A stretch of DNA of 19,285 bases from JBGLNJ01 sp964353405 (GCA_964353405.1 CAYGWJ010000172.1:1-19285), one strand, 5' to 3'; shown: positions 7,389 through 15,538, numbered from the stretch's first letter. The notes: generated by a model not told the origin, from the sequence alone. Made by a program: numbers and translations.

Positions 7389-7757
7389 GTCTACTTTGAA
7401 GGCCCGTGGGAGGTAGAGCCCAACAACTCTTATCAGCAGGCGAATGGCCCGCTGCGCTCCGGGAAACTGTACTATGGCTACTCGAATGATGATGGCTATC
7501 CTGAGTATAACAAAGATTACTCTAGTTTTTACATGTCCAAGCCCGGGTCAATTCGCGCCAACATGAGTAATCACCCGGGTGTGGAACCCGAGTTACAGTT
7601 ATTCTACCAGACAACCAGCAATCTCGTGGGCTGGTGTAGGGGGGCGTCATGTGAGGTTAGCCACAGTGGGAATGCCGGCTGGTATTACATCTATATCAGC
7701 GCCGCTCCGCCTTATGATACCGCCATGCCATACATGTTGCAGGTAACATATCCGTGA
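7389..7757 (+). pseudogene. C-terminal PPC-like fragment of the interrupted propeller gene
   Basis: The frame is open from inside the IS (7299), but the native part begins at the target duplication. It reads VYFEGPWEVEPNNSYQQANG and continues with a Tyr/Asp-rich beta-type domain ending MLQVTYP. The EVEPNNSYQQA opening and the later G-D-Y-F pattern resemble bacterial pre-peptidase C-terminal (PPC) domains, which occur at the ends of secreted proteins. It is in frame with the 5' part when the IS and one target copy are removed (DYT joined to VYFEG). As it stands it lacks its own signal peptide, and an upstream start would be IS-derived, so it is probably not exported or functional. Confidence 0.85.
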
Positions 7758-7768
7758 TCGCACACTAC

Positions 7769-7797
7769 TAGACTCCCCGCCTATCTAGCGGTATAAT
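7769..7797 (+). promoter_or_regulatory. Promoter of the site-2 protease gene
   Basis: TAGACT at 7769-7774, a 17-base spacer, then a perfect TATAAT at 7792-7797. It is about 35 bases before the ATG at 7832 and probably serves the run of rightward genes that follows. Confidence 0.65.
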
Positions 7798-7831
7798 GTC
7801 GTTCAGGGATTGAGGGAAATAAGGAGTTTGA

Positions 7832-9247
7832 ATGTCACCGCTATTGACGGTTATTGCGTTTTTTCTGGTACTGGGACCATTGGTGTTCTTTCACGAATTG
7901 GGTCACTTTTTGTTCGCCAAGCTCGCGCGCATCCGCGTGATCGAGTTCGGCTTTGGCTATCCGCCGCGCGCTTGGAAATTCTGGCAGAGCGCCGGCCAAA
8001 TCACGATTGCAGGCGTCCGCATCACCCTCCCCAAGAATTTCAAGGCGCGTCTGGCGCGGCCCGATGCGGAGCGGCTGTTCAAAAAGCCGGAAGGGACCAA
8101 GTCTGCCGGGTTTGGCTTCCTCGACCGGCTGCCTTTGCCCGGCAATGTGATGGATGTGATGGAAAACGGGCGATTCGTCGAGGCTGCCTTTGGCTTGCAG
8201 CCGGACGGCAACCGCGTCCTGCAAAGCATCAAGCTGCTCGACCCTTCAACCGAGAATGTCGAGAGTGTGCAGTCCACTACCTTTGCGCGGGGCGAGGTGA
8301 CGGATTACGTCCCCGGAACGGAATACACACTCAACTGGCTGCCCGTGGGCGGCTTTACACGGATGCTGGGCGAAGAGGACCCGACGGCGCCCGATAGCTT
8401 TGCCGCTGCGCCCAAGCGCTGGCGCTTTGCCGTGCTGGCGGCCGGGCCAGGCATGAATGTTCTGCTGGCCTTTGTCATCTTTGTCGCCATGTTCATGTCT
8501 GGCGCTCCGGAGGCCAAAGACGTGGCCGTGGGTATCAGTACCGTCAAGCCGGGCTCTCCGGCAGACTCGGCCGGGCTCAAGCCAGGTGACACTATCCTGT
8601 CGGTCAACGGGCAGCCCATCCAACGTACCACTCAGGTTGTCCAGATCACGCACGCGAACCTGGGCCAAGAGCTTTCTCTTTCGATTCAACGCGGCCAGGA
8701 TCGGCTCGACTTGCGCGCCACGCCGCGCCGCGCCGACGAATACGATGCGACGAAAGAAGGGCCGCTGGGCATCACCATCGGCGACCAGGTGTTGAGCTTT
8801 AACTTGCGTTACTATTCACCCCTGGAGGCCGTGCCGCTGGGCTTGCAAGCGACGGTGGGCAGCGTGGCGGCCACGGTTCTGGCGCCCGTCGCTATCTTGC
8901 GCGGCTTGATTCCTGCCAGCGAAGCGCGACCCATCGGCCCGGTGGGCATCGCGCAAATCGCGGGCGCGCAGGCCGAAGCCAGTCTCCGTTTGCGCGGGTT
9001 GTTCCCGATCCTGCAGTTGGCGGGCTTTTTGAGTGTTGCCATCGGATTGACTAACCTGCTGCCGCTGCCAGCACTGGACGGAGGCCGCCTCGTATTCGTC
9101 ATCATCGAAGTGATCCGCCGCCGCCGCATTGACCCCAAGAAGGAAACCATCGTGCATCTGGTGGGCATGGCCCTCCTGTTGACGCTGATGCTGGTCATCA
9201 CACTGCAGGACATTCTGAATCCCATTGCGATTCCCAAGACGTTCTAA
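7832..9247 (+). CDS. rseP: RseP-like site-2 membrane metalloprotease (M50)
   Basis: Intramembrane zinc protease that cuts membrane-spanning substrates such as anti-sigma factors. AAGGAG lies five bases before the ATG. The first membrane helix holds the zinc site HELGH (His21, Glu22, His25). Further on, VGGFTRMLGEEDP is a typical M50 segment. A membrane helix (VLLAFVIFVAMFM) follows, then one PDZ domain at about residues 225-300 (VKPGSPADSAGLKPGDTILS), and the third zinc-ligand motif LPLPALDGGRL (Asp416) near the final helices. At 471 residues it is slightly longer than usual because of a soluble insertion between the first helix and the GGFTRM segment (about residues 50-165). No substrate or sigma factor is visible nearby. 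Confidence 0.93.
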   Translation: MSPLLTVIAFFLVLGPLVFFHELGHFLFAKLARIRVIEFGFGYPPRAWKFWQSAGQITIAGVRITLPKNFKARLARPDAERLFKKPEGTKSAGFGFLDRLPLPGNVMDVMENGRFVEAAFGLQPDGNRVLQSIKLLDPSTENVESVQSTTFARGEVTDYVPGTEYTLNWLPVGGFTRMLGEEDPTAPDSFAAAPKRWRFAVLAAGPGMNVLLAFVIFVAMFMSGAPEAKDVAVGISTVKPGSPADSAGLKPGDTILSVNGQPIQRTTQVVQITHANLGQELSLSIQRGQDRLDLRATPRRADEYDATKEGPLGITIGDQVLSFNLRYYSPLEAVPLGLQATVGSVAATVLAPVAILRGLIPASEARPIGPVGIAQIAGAQAEASLRLRGLFPILQLAGFLSVAIGLTNLLPLPALDGGRLVFVIIEVIRRRRIDPKKETIVHLVGMALLLTLMLVITLQDILNPIAIPKTF

Positions 9248-9373
9248 GACACGACGAGAGACTCTAGACCAACGCCGGATAGCGCCATGCTCCTTCCGTC
9301 GCCTGCCCTCGCAGCGTGGCGAAGAGGGCTCGTCTTGGGTCATTGTCGGAAACCCTTGACCCTAGAGTAAGAC

Positions 9374-10345
9374 ATGAAAGCAAAACGGGCCCCCACTGTC
9401 GAGGCGTTGTTACAGCAGTTGGCAGATGACTCACAGCCGTTATCGGTCGCCAAGCTGTACGTGCTGTCCAACCTGGATGGAGCGGATCTGGCGCGCGTCC
9501 AGGCTGCGTGGCCCACACTGCTCGACGATCGCCGCCGCGCGACGATCCGCCACCTGGTGGACATCGCCGAGACCAACTTTGAAGTCAACTTTGGGCCGGT
9601 GTTCAGACTGGCCTTGAACGATTCCGATGCCGACGTGCGCGAGGCGGCCCTGGATGGATTGTGGGAAGACACGGACCCGGCGCTCATCCCGGTGCTGTTA
9701 AAGATCCTGCAGAACGATCCGTCGGAACAGGTGCGGGCGGCCGGGGCCAGCGCGCTCGGTCAGTTTGTGTACCTGGATGACATCGAAGAAATCCCGCACG
9801 CCAAAGTTGAATCGGCGCTCAAGACTCTGCGCCAGATCATTGCCGCGCCGGGCGAGCCGCTGCAAGTGCGCCGCCGCGCCGTGGAAGCCGTCGGCTTTTC
9901 CAGCGCCGAAGATGTTCCCGGTCTGATCCGCCAGGCTTATGCCGCGCCCGACGAGCTGATGCGCATCGGCGCCGTGTTTGCGATGGGCAACAGCGCCGAT
10001 GATCAGTGGATTGACACGATCGTCTCAGAGTTGGAGAGCCAGTCGCCCGCCATGCGCTACGAAGCCGCTCATGCCGCGGGTCAGTTGGAGGCGCGCACGG
10101 CGGTGGGCACACTCGCGCGTTTGCTCGACGACCCTGACCGCGAAGTGCAGGAGATGGCGATCTGGGCTTTGGGACAAATCGGCGGCAAGCGTGCCCGCTC
10201 GCTGTTGTCCGATCTGGCCGCCGACGACGATGCCGACCTGGCCAAGGTCGCCGCCGATGCCCTGGAAGAATTGGAGTGGATGCACGGTGAGCGTGACCTG
10301 CCCCTGTTTGTCTTTGATCCTCATGCCGACGAGGAAGACGAGTGA
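9374..10345 (+). CDS. HEAT-repeat protein
   Basis: A 323-residue soluble protein without a signal peptide. From about residue 70 to 300 it consists of helical HEAT-like repeats with the pattern DSDADVREAALDGL, DPSEQVRAAGASALGQ, DDPDREVQEMAIWALGQIGG and DDDADLAKVAADALEEL. Such repeats form a curved scaffold for protein binding. The C-terminus is acidic (FDPHADEEDE). A possible weak ribosome-binding site (AGAGTAAG) precedes the ATG. The stop overlaps the GTG start of the transporter gene in GTGA, indicating translational coupling. The partner is unknown; location in a run with rseP and the AEC transporter gives no firm role. Confidence 0.85.
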   Translation: MKAKRAPTVEALLQQLADDSQPLSVAKLYVLSNLDGADLARVQAAWPTLLDDRRRATIRHLVDIAETNFEVNFGPVFRLALNDSDADVREAALDGLWEDTDPALIPVLLKILQNDPSEQVRAAGASALGQFVYLDDIEEIPHAKVESALKTLRQIIAAPGEPLQVRRRAVEAVGFSSAEDVPGLIRQAYAAPDELMRIGAVFAMGNSADDQWIDTIVSELESQSPAMRYEAAHAAGQLEARTAVGTLARLLDDPDREVQEMAIWALGQIGGKRARSLLSDLAADDDADLAKVAADALEELEWMHGERDLPLFVFDPHADEEDE

Positions 10346-11250
10346 CGCTGCTGCTCTCCATTTTTGCCAACGACGTTTTACCAATTTTCGTGGTGGCCTC
10401 GGTCGGATTCTTGTCGGCCCGTTTTCTCAAAGCTGATGTCAAGACGCTTTCGCGCATCACCTTCAACGCGCTCGCGCCATGCCTGGTGTTCAACTTGCTG
10501 GTCACATCCAAGATCAGCCCGGACGAGTTTGCCAGGATGGTGCTGTTCACGGTAGCTGTGGTGCTGGGCATTGGGCTGATCGGCCGGCTGATCACGCTTC
10601 CACTGCGGCTGGATCGGGCGATGGCGAGCGCGTTCTTGATCGTCATCATGTTTTCGAACGGCGGCAATTACGGGCTATCGGTCAACAATTTTGCTTTCGG
10701 CAAGGAAGCGCTGGCCCGCGCCACGATCTATTTTGTGACCAGCACCATTCTGATGTACACGGTCGGTGTGTTTGTGGCTTCCAGCGGCAAGAGCGGATAC
10801 CGCAAGGCATTGACCGGCGTGTTCAAGATTCCGGCCGTGTATGGCGTCGTCGCTGCGGGTGTCGTGATTCTCAGCAAGACGACCTTGCCGCCGCCCGTCA
10901 TGCGCCCGATCGAGTTGTTGAGCGGCGCATCTTTGCCGATGATGATGCTGGTCCTGGGGATGCAACTGGAGCGCGCCGCCAAGCCGGAAAACCCGCTGTT
11001 GATCGGATTGGCGACAATGCTAACCCTGGTCGTCTCGCCCCTGTTGGCGTTGGGCATGGTCAATGTCTTGGGTTTGAGCGGCGCGGCCCGGCAGGCAGCC
11101 ATGATCGAAGCTTCCATGCCGACTGCGGTCGTGACGACGATTCTGGCGCTAGAGTACGAAGTGATGCCGTCGTTTGTCACCAGTGTCGTGTTTGTGTCCA
11201 CACTGCTCAGCCCGATCACAGTAACGTTGCTGATTGCGTTGCTCAGGTGA
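10342..11250 (+). CDS. AEC-family (auxin efflux carrier-like) membrane transporter
   Basis: A 302-residue, largely hydrophobic protein with about ten membrane segments in two similar halves, as in the AEC/BART transporter group. Typical segments are LPIFVVASVGFLSARFLKAD at the N-terminus, FNALAPCLVFNLL, FSNGGNYGLSVNNFAFG, and LSGASLPMMMLVLGMQLE near the start of the second half, ending with EASMPTAVVTTILALEYE. Bacterial members move organic acids such as malate, or other anions; the substrate cannot be read from sequence. It starts with GTG overlapping the stop of the HEAT-repeat gene by four bases, so the two are probably co-translated. Confidence 0.88.
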   Translation: MTLLLSIFANDVLPIFVVASVGFLSARFLKADVKTLSRITFNALAPCLVFNLLVTSKISPDEFARMVLFTVAVVLGIGLIGRLITLPLRLDRAMASAFLIVIMFSNGGNYGLSVNNFAFGKEALARATIYFVTSTILMYTVGVFVASSGKSGYRKALTGVFKIPAVYGVVAAGVVILSKTTLPPPVMRPIELLSGASLPMMMLVLGMQLERAAKPENPLLIGLATMLTLVVSPLLALGMVNVLGLSGAARQAAMIEASMPTAVVTTILALEYEVMPSFVTSVVFVSTLLSPITVTLLIALLR

Positions 11251-11265
11251 CAGGTCGCAGGTCAA

Positions 11266-12537
11266 ATGCTGTACGCCAAGCCCACATCACGTTTGATTGC
11301 AGTGCATCCCTTTGGGATGCCGGGTGCTTTACGGTGCTCCATCGCGGCGTGCGTAATGATACTGGGCGTGCTTCTAGCCCTCCTGCTGCTGCACGGTGTG
11401 GCCCATGCTGAGGGTATCGTCGTGAGCAGTACCGGCGTTGACTATACCTTTGCCCAACAGATGACGTTCACGGTCACGGCGCGCAGTGACGTGGACATCC
11501 GGTCGGCAGAGGTGGTGTTCCGTGCGCGCAATGGGCCGGAGCGGCGCGGTATCGGCGTCTTTGCGCCGGGCAAGGCGATCCAGGCGGTCTTTGTTCAGCA
11601 GCTTGTCGGCGGCGTGCTGCCTCCGTTCAGCCCGGTCACCTATTGGTGGGAATTGACCGACGCTGCCGGTCGCAAGACGACCACGCTGCCTGCATCGCGT
11701 GACTATCTTGACAATCGCTGGAAGTGGCAAGAGACGACCGAAGGCAGCCTTCACGTCTGGTCGTATACGGGCGGCGCAGCCTATGCTCGCTCTGCGTTGG
11801 ATGTGGCCCGGTCTGCACTCCCGCGTGTCAATCAGGAACTTTTAACTCAACTGCCTCCGCGCGTAGACATTTACCTTTACACCGCGCTCGATGATTTGCA
11901 GAGCGCGTTGCTCCTGGCCGGCCGGGACTGGCAAGGTGGGCAAGCCAGACCTGACCTCGGTGTTGTCCTGGCTGCCATTTCACCGGGGCAAGAAGCTTTG
12001 GCGCAAATGAAGCGTGACATTCCTCATGAACTGACTCATCTGCTGGTGTATCAGGCAACCGGCGCTGGCTATCCGCGCGTCCCGCGCTGGCTGGATGAAG
12101 GACTGGCGTCGGCCAACGAAGAGTTGGCGCAACCCGAATATCAACTGGCATTAGAAGCGGCCTACCGCACAGGACAGCTCATTCCTTTGGAGACGCTGTG
12201 CGCGCCGTTTTCGTCCGAAGGGGGCGTTGCGCAACTCTCGTATGCTCAGAGCCAGAGCGTTATCCAGTTCATCCGCAACAACTACCCCGATGGGATTCGC
12301 AAGCTGCTGGGCGCTTTTGTCGGCGGTGCGACCTGTGGCGGCGGAGTGGAGCAGGCGCTGGGGACCACGCTGGGCGCGCTCGAATTTCAGTGGCGCGCAT
12401 CGCTCGGCCCGCAGGGCGTCTGGCTGGCGCTGACGAACTCGGTCGGCGCATGGGCGTTGCTGGCGGTGATCCTTTCCCTGGCGTTGTTGCCGCTGGCGTT
12501 CACAAGACGCAAGGCGCAAGTGGCAGGTCGCCGGTAG
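11266..12537 (+). CDS. Membrane-tethered HExxH peptidase (peptidase MA-like)
   Basis: A 423-residue protein with an N-terminal signal or anchor helix (about residues 26-48, ending AHA), a beta-rich region to about 145, and a zinc-peptidase domain. The zinc site is HELTH (His254, Glu255, His258) with Glu278 in WLDEGLA 20 residues later, the gluzincin arrangement of peptidase MA-like proteins. A C-terminal helix (about residues 395-413) followed by RRK would anchor it with the catalytic domain outside the cell. The start is uncertain; ATG 11266 has no strong ribosome-binding site. It lies 15 bases after the transporter gene and 17 before the TPR gene, so it is probably part of the same transcript. 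The substrate is unknown. Confidence 0.85.
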   Translation: MLYAKPTSRLIAVHPFGMPGALRCSIAACVMILGVLLALLLLHGVAHAEGIVVSSTGVDYTFAQQMTFTVTARSDVDIRSAEVVFRARNGPERRGIGVFAPGKAIQAVFVQQLVGGVLPPFSPVTYWWELTDAAGRKTTTLPASRDYLDNRWKWQETTEGSLHVWSYTGGAAYARSALDVARSALPRVNQELLTQLPPRVDIYLYTALDDLQSALLLAGRDWQGGQARPDLGVVLAAISPGQEALAQMKRDIPHELTHLLVYQATGAGYPRVPRWLDEGLASANEELAQPEYQLALEAAYRTGQLIPLETLCAPFSSEGGVAQLSYAQSQSVIQFIRNNYPDGIRKLLGAFVGGATCGGGVEQALGTTLGALEFQWRASLGPQGVWLALTNSVGAWALLAVILSLALLPLAFTRRKAQVAGRR

Positions 12538-12554
12538 CAAGCTGCCAGTCGCGC

Positions 12555-13046
12555 ATGGATGACAAGGCTTTTAATAAAGAGTTGAATCGCGGGGCGCGTC
12601 TGTTGGGGCAGGGGAGGGCGCGACAGGCGCAGGCGATTTTGGAACGCCTGGCGCAAGTGCGCCCGGACGATTTATCCGTCGCCATTAACCTGGGCGGCGC
12701 GTATATCTTGAACAAGCAATTCTCTCGCGCCGTTCCCATTCTTGAGGCGGTGATCGAGCGCGAGCCGTGCAACGCGATGGTGTGGACAAACCTCGGTGCG
12801 GCTTACCTGGGCAACCCGGTGCTTGCCACTGCGGAACAGCAAGACAAGGCGATTGCCGCGTTCGAGCGCGCTCTGGAATGTGACCCGGTCGCGCCGCACG
12901 TGGCCTATAACCTCGGCCTGATTTATCGTGATCGCAACGACCGCGACCGTGCGATTCACTGGTTCACCCGCGCACTGCAAGCTAATCCGCTTGACCGTGA
13001 CGCGCGGCGTATCCTCGAAAGGCTGAAGGCTGAGCACGGGGCGTAA
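12555..13046 (+). CDS. TPR-repeat protein
   Basis: A 163-residue protein. Start chosen at ATG 12555, just after the stop of the peptidase gene; the frame is open further upstream, but only as a shadow of that gene. It has about four tetratricopeptide repeats: NRGARLLGQGRARQAQAILE, AINLGGAYILNKQFSRAVPI, VWTNLGAAYLGNPVLATAEQ and AYNLGLIYRDRNDRDRAIHW, with residues at the usual W/L-G-Y-A-P positions. TPR proteins mediate protein-protein contacts. There is no signal peptide, so it is probably cytoplasmic. No clear ribosome-binding site is present, so translation may depend on the upstream gene. Confidence 0.82.
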   Translation: MDDKAFNKELNRGARLLGQGRARQAQAILERLAQVRPDDLSVAINLGGAYILNKQFSRAVPILEAVIEREPCNAMVWTNLGAAYLGNPVLATAEQQDKAIAAFERALECDPVAPHVAYNLGLIYRDRNDRDRAIHWFTRALQANPLDRDARRILERLKAEHGA

Positions 13047-13067
13047 AGGCGGAAGGAGAATTCGAGC

Positions 13068-13610
13068 ATGTCCGAAGCCGGGCCGATAGTCGTGTTTGAC
13101 CTGGAAACGCAAAACTCGTTTGATGATGTGGGCGGCTACCGCAACACGCGCGCGCTCAAAATGTCTGTCGGCGTGACGTGGAACACCGCCGATCAATCCT
13201 TCCACCGCTATGGCGAAAAGGATGTGCCTGCGCTCATAGAGGAACTAAAGTCGGCGTCGCTCGTCGTCGGCTTTAACGTGTTGAGCTTTGATTACGAAGT
13301 GCTGATGGCCTACACCCGCGAGCCGCTGCGTAACCTGCCTACCACCGACATGCTCGATCATATCTACCGGCGGCTGGGCTTTCGCGTCAAGTTGGACGAC
13401 CTGGCGCGCGCCACGCTCAACGCCAAAAAGAGCGGCGATGGCCTGGATGCCATCCGCTGGTGGCGCGAGGGCAAGCTCGACACACTTTACGAGTACTGCG
13501 AACAGGACGTGGACGTGACGCGCCGCCTGTGGGAGTTTGGCAAACAAAATCGCTACGTCCAGTTCTACGATAAACGTTACAAGCTGCAGCGAGTGCCGGT
13601 CAATTGGTGA
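13068..13610 (+). CDS. Stand-alone DEDD-type RNase H-fold exonuclease
   Basis: A 180-residue protein with AAGGAG nine bases before the ATG. The three exonuclease motifs are visible: VVFDLETQ (Asp11, Glu13), VVGFNVLSFDYEVL (Asp75), and YEYCEQDVDVTRRL (Tyr143, Asp147; the Y-x3-D arrangement). The pattern, including a QNSFDDVGG segment, is like the YprB/RNase_H_2 group of ribonuclease H-like domains, which often occur fused to DEAD/DEAH helicases. Here the domain is alone. A 3'-5' exonuclease on nucleic acid is the likely activity; the substrate is not known. It closes the rightward gene run and faces the leftward cyclase gene. Confidence 0.83.
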   Translation: MSEAGPIVVFDLETQNSFDDVGGYRNTRALKMSVGVTWNTADQSFHRYGEKDVPALIEELKSASLVVGFNVLSFDYEVLMAYTREPLRNLPTTDMLDHIYRRLGFRVKLDDLARATLNAKKSGDGLDAIRWWREGKLDTLYEYCEQDVDVTRRLWEFGKQNRYVQFYDKRYKLQRVPVNW

Positions 13611-13617
13611 ACCGCGA

Positions 13618-13639
13618 GGCCGCTATTCCCCTGGCGGCC
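13618..13639. terminator. Possible hairpin between convergent genes
   Basis: GGCCGC at 13618-13623 pairs with GCGGCC at 13634-13639 around a 10-base loop, in the 47-base gap between the exonuclease gene and the leftward cyclase gene. Only a weak T-rich stretch follows on the plus strand (GTCTAGTTCGT), so termination is tentative. Confidence 0.35.
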
Positions 13640-13657
13640 GTCTAGTTCGTCAGTGTG

Positions 13658-15214
13658 CTACTTTAATTGATAGCGAGTACGATCTCGGCGGCCTTCCAAA
13701 AAACACTTGTCACCAAAGAGATCTACCTGGCTGGCAAGGGTCTCGAGGGTGTCCCACGGTAAACACACGAGTTGGGTATTGGGAGAAAACTCGACCTGAG
13801 AAAAGGGACATTCTTCCTTCACGAAGCGGAGTGGCCCAAAGCAACTGTGCCTTTCCCCGGTCGCATATTCTACACGTCTATCTCCGCTGGAGACGATCAT
13901 TTTGCCAGACACGACCATGATCCACTTGTCCCATACTTGCTCGGCACTCAAGGTGACAGGCTGTTCGGGTCTATCAGGCAAAAAGATGCTGATGGGCAAC
14001 AACTCGCTCCGCTCATCGTCGGGCAACGCTGCAAGCAGAGGATCGCGGCTGATGGTGTTCTGCCGTACCCGATCACGGTACTTTTCCCATATCTGTGCTT
14101 TTATCTCATGGCGATAATCGTTTTCGACGGCGCCGGAAACGTCGGTCAAGAAACTATAGTTGAGCGTCAGGGTGATGGTGTTCTTGGCTGCGATAAGACT
14201 GGCGGTGCGCTTGCCGCCTGGATTGAACAAACCCATCTCGCCGACGACATCGCCTTCTCTTAGAACGATACCGGCTAACCTCTCGGTTCCGATTTCCAGG
14301 CTCACCTCGCCTGACACAACCATCATGAGTGAATCTGCGGGTTCTCCCTCTTCAACAATCGTTTGGCCTCTCCGATAGTCACTAAACTCTGCATTTCGGA
14401 AAAAGTAAACCAAGGCACTGGGCGACAGGGCCGAAAAAAAGTCATCATACAAGGGGTTTCTTTCAAACCGCCCCCATTGCTTTGAGATCCGTTTGATAGC
14501 TTTTTGTGCTCTCTCATGCTTGGGCTGCAAGTCGAGGAGTCTCTTGGCAACCATCAGCGCTCGAAAGGCGTCCCGGTCGCCGGTCTGGTAGTCTAACATT
14601 GCCTCGTACAAGTCAATGGCTTGTTGCAGTGGGTATTGGAATGGCCCGTACCACTCCTCCAGATCCTCAGGCGGAATACCGACCTGGTCTTTCTCCTTGT
14701 AAATGTTGTAGAGATCAAGCGATACACGGTGTTTTGCCCATCTTTTGCTAATGGGCGTCACTTCGCCTTTAGGCCAGGTCTTGAGCCCCAGCGAATCATA
14801 GACGTCTTGAGACACAAGGATTTGACCGGGCTTGGCCATGCTCGCGACGCGGGCAGAAATATTGATACCATTCCCCCAGACATTCTCGCGTTCGTCAAAG
14901 TCCGTTTCTTTCGAGACGGGACCGATGTGAATTCCCATCCGGAGCTGAAATGGGTGTCCCGCCTTTTCTTGATTGTGCGCGTTGATCAGCCGGCCCAGTG
15001 CAACCGCAGTCGTGATCGCTGCGCTATTGTCCTCCAAAAACGTGAATGACCCGCCGTCGCCTGCCGGGCTCCAAAGCCCAATCTTGGGGTCGGGGATGGC
15101 TTGACGCAGCAACCGTATCAGGGTCTGGATCACCTCTAACTGTTGTTCATTTGTCTCTATTTGAGAAAAATCGACTACGTCCAGTGTGAGGACAATTCTT
15201 TCAAGGACGCCCAT
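13658..15214 (-). CDS. Class III nucleotidyl cyclase-like domain with cNMP-binding domains
   Basis: A 518-residue soluble protein; AGGAG lies eight to nine bases before ATG 15214. Residues 1-150 are a class III cyclase domain: LTLDVVDFSQ (metal Asp12), AGDGGSFTF (Asp53), and NVWGNGINISARVASMAKPG, with the transition-state pair Asn118/Arg122. The residues that usually choose the purine differ: the Lys four residues before the second metal Asp is Ser49, and the Asp before the VxGxxVN motif is Asn111. A helical linker follows (190-250). A cyclic-nucleotide-binding domain spans about 255-365 and has the phosphate-binding cassette VVGEMGLFNPGGKRTAS (Glu326, Arg336). A second, degenerate copy spans about 385-500. 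It could make and sense a cyclic nucleotide in one chain, or be a pure sensor. Confidence 0.82.
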   Translation of the reverse strand: MGVLERIVLTLDVVDFSQIETNEQQLEVIQTLIRLLRQAIPDPKIGLWSPAGDGGSFTFLEDNSAAITTAVALGRLINAHNQEKAGHPFQLRMGIHIGPVSKETDFDERENVWGNGINISARVASMAKPGQILVSQDVYDSLGLKTWPKGEVTPISKRWAKHRVSLDLYNIYKEKDQVGIPPEDLEEWYGPFQYPLQQAIDLYEAMLDYQTGDRDAFRALMVAKRLLDLQPKHERAQKAIKRISKQWGRFERNPLYDDFFSALSPSALVYFFRNAEFSDYRRGQTIVEEGEPADSLMMVVSGEVSLEIGTERLAGIVLREGDVVGEMGLFNPGGKRTASLIAAKNTITLTLNYSFLTDVSGAVENDYRHEIKAQIWEKYRDRVRQNTISRDPLLAALPDDERSELLPISIFLPDRPEQPVTLSAEQVWDKWIMVVSGKMIVSSGDRRVEYATGERHSCFGPLRFVKEECPFSQVEFSPNTQLVCLPWDTLETLASQVDLFGDKCFLEGRRDRTRYQLK

Positions 15215-15307
15215 GGGGCGGTCTCCTCATAAGATACGCTAGAGCAAAGTCGAGGTGGCCTTGCTATCGAGTTGGGCAACAATAGCCAAAGGCAAATATC
15301 TTGTTAA

Positions 15308-15335
15308 ATTCTATACCAATCTTTTCAAAAGTCAA
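15308..15335 (-). promoter_or_regulatory. Promoter of the cyclase gene
   Basis: On the minus strand: TTGACT (15335-15330), a 16-base spacer, then TAGAAT (15313-15308). Each has 5 of 6 consensus bases. Predicted start is near 15301, leaving a leader of about 87 bases before the ATG at 15214. Confidence 0.55.
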
Positions 15336-15355
15336 TAGGGTGGGGCTGGTGGGCT

Positions 15356-15522
15356 GGTGACTACCCACAACTACGTGGAATCCTCAACTTGTTGAGGCAG
15401 TGGCCCGAACAAGTTCGGGAGTCCGATAAGACGGTGACTACCTACAACTACGTGGAGTCCTCAACTTGTTGAGGCAGTGGCCCGAACAAGTTCGGGAGTC
15501 CGATAAGACGTGGGTAATCACC
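15356..15522. repeat. Palindromic tandem repeat element with inverted ends, 167 bp
   Basis: Two direct 77-base units (15356-15432 and 15433-15509) differ at only two positions. Each contains two inverted repeats, CCTCAACTTGTTGAGG and CCCGAACAAGTTCGGG, six bases apart. The whole block begins GGTGACTACCCAC and ends GTGGGTAATCACC, a 13-base inverted repeat with one mismatch. AGGGTGGGG lies on both sides (15337-15345 and 15523-15531). It is non-coding, between the stop of the flavin-reductase-like gene and the cyclase promoter. The layout suggests a MITE- or REP-like element, or a structured RNA/terminator. No known family is recognised. Confidence 0.85.
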
Positions 15523-15538
15523 AGGGTGGGGGTAGAAT

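Noticed and set aside
9305..9329. GCCCTC/GAGGGC inverted repeat between rseP and the HEAT gene as a terminator
   Set aside because: Six-base stem with a 13-base loop and no T-run; too weak to call.
15356..15522. CRISPR array
   Set aside because: The two 77-base units are directly adjacent with no unique spacers, and no cas gene is present.
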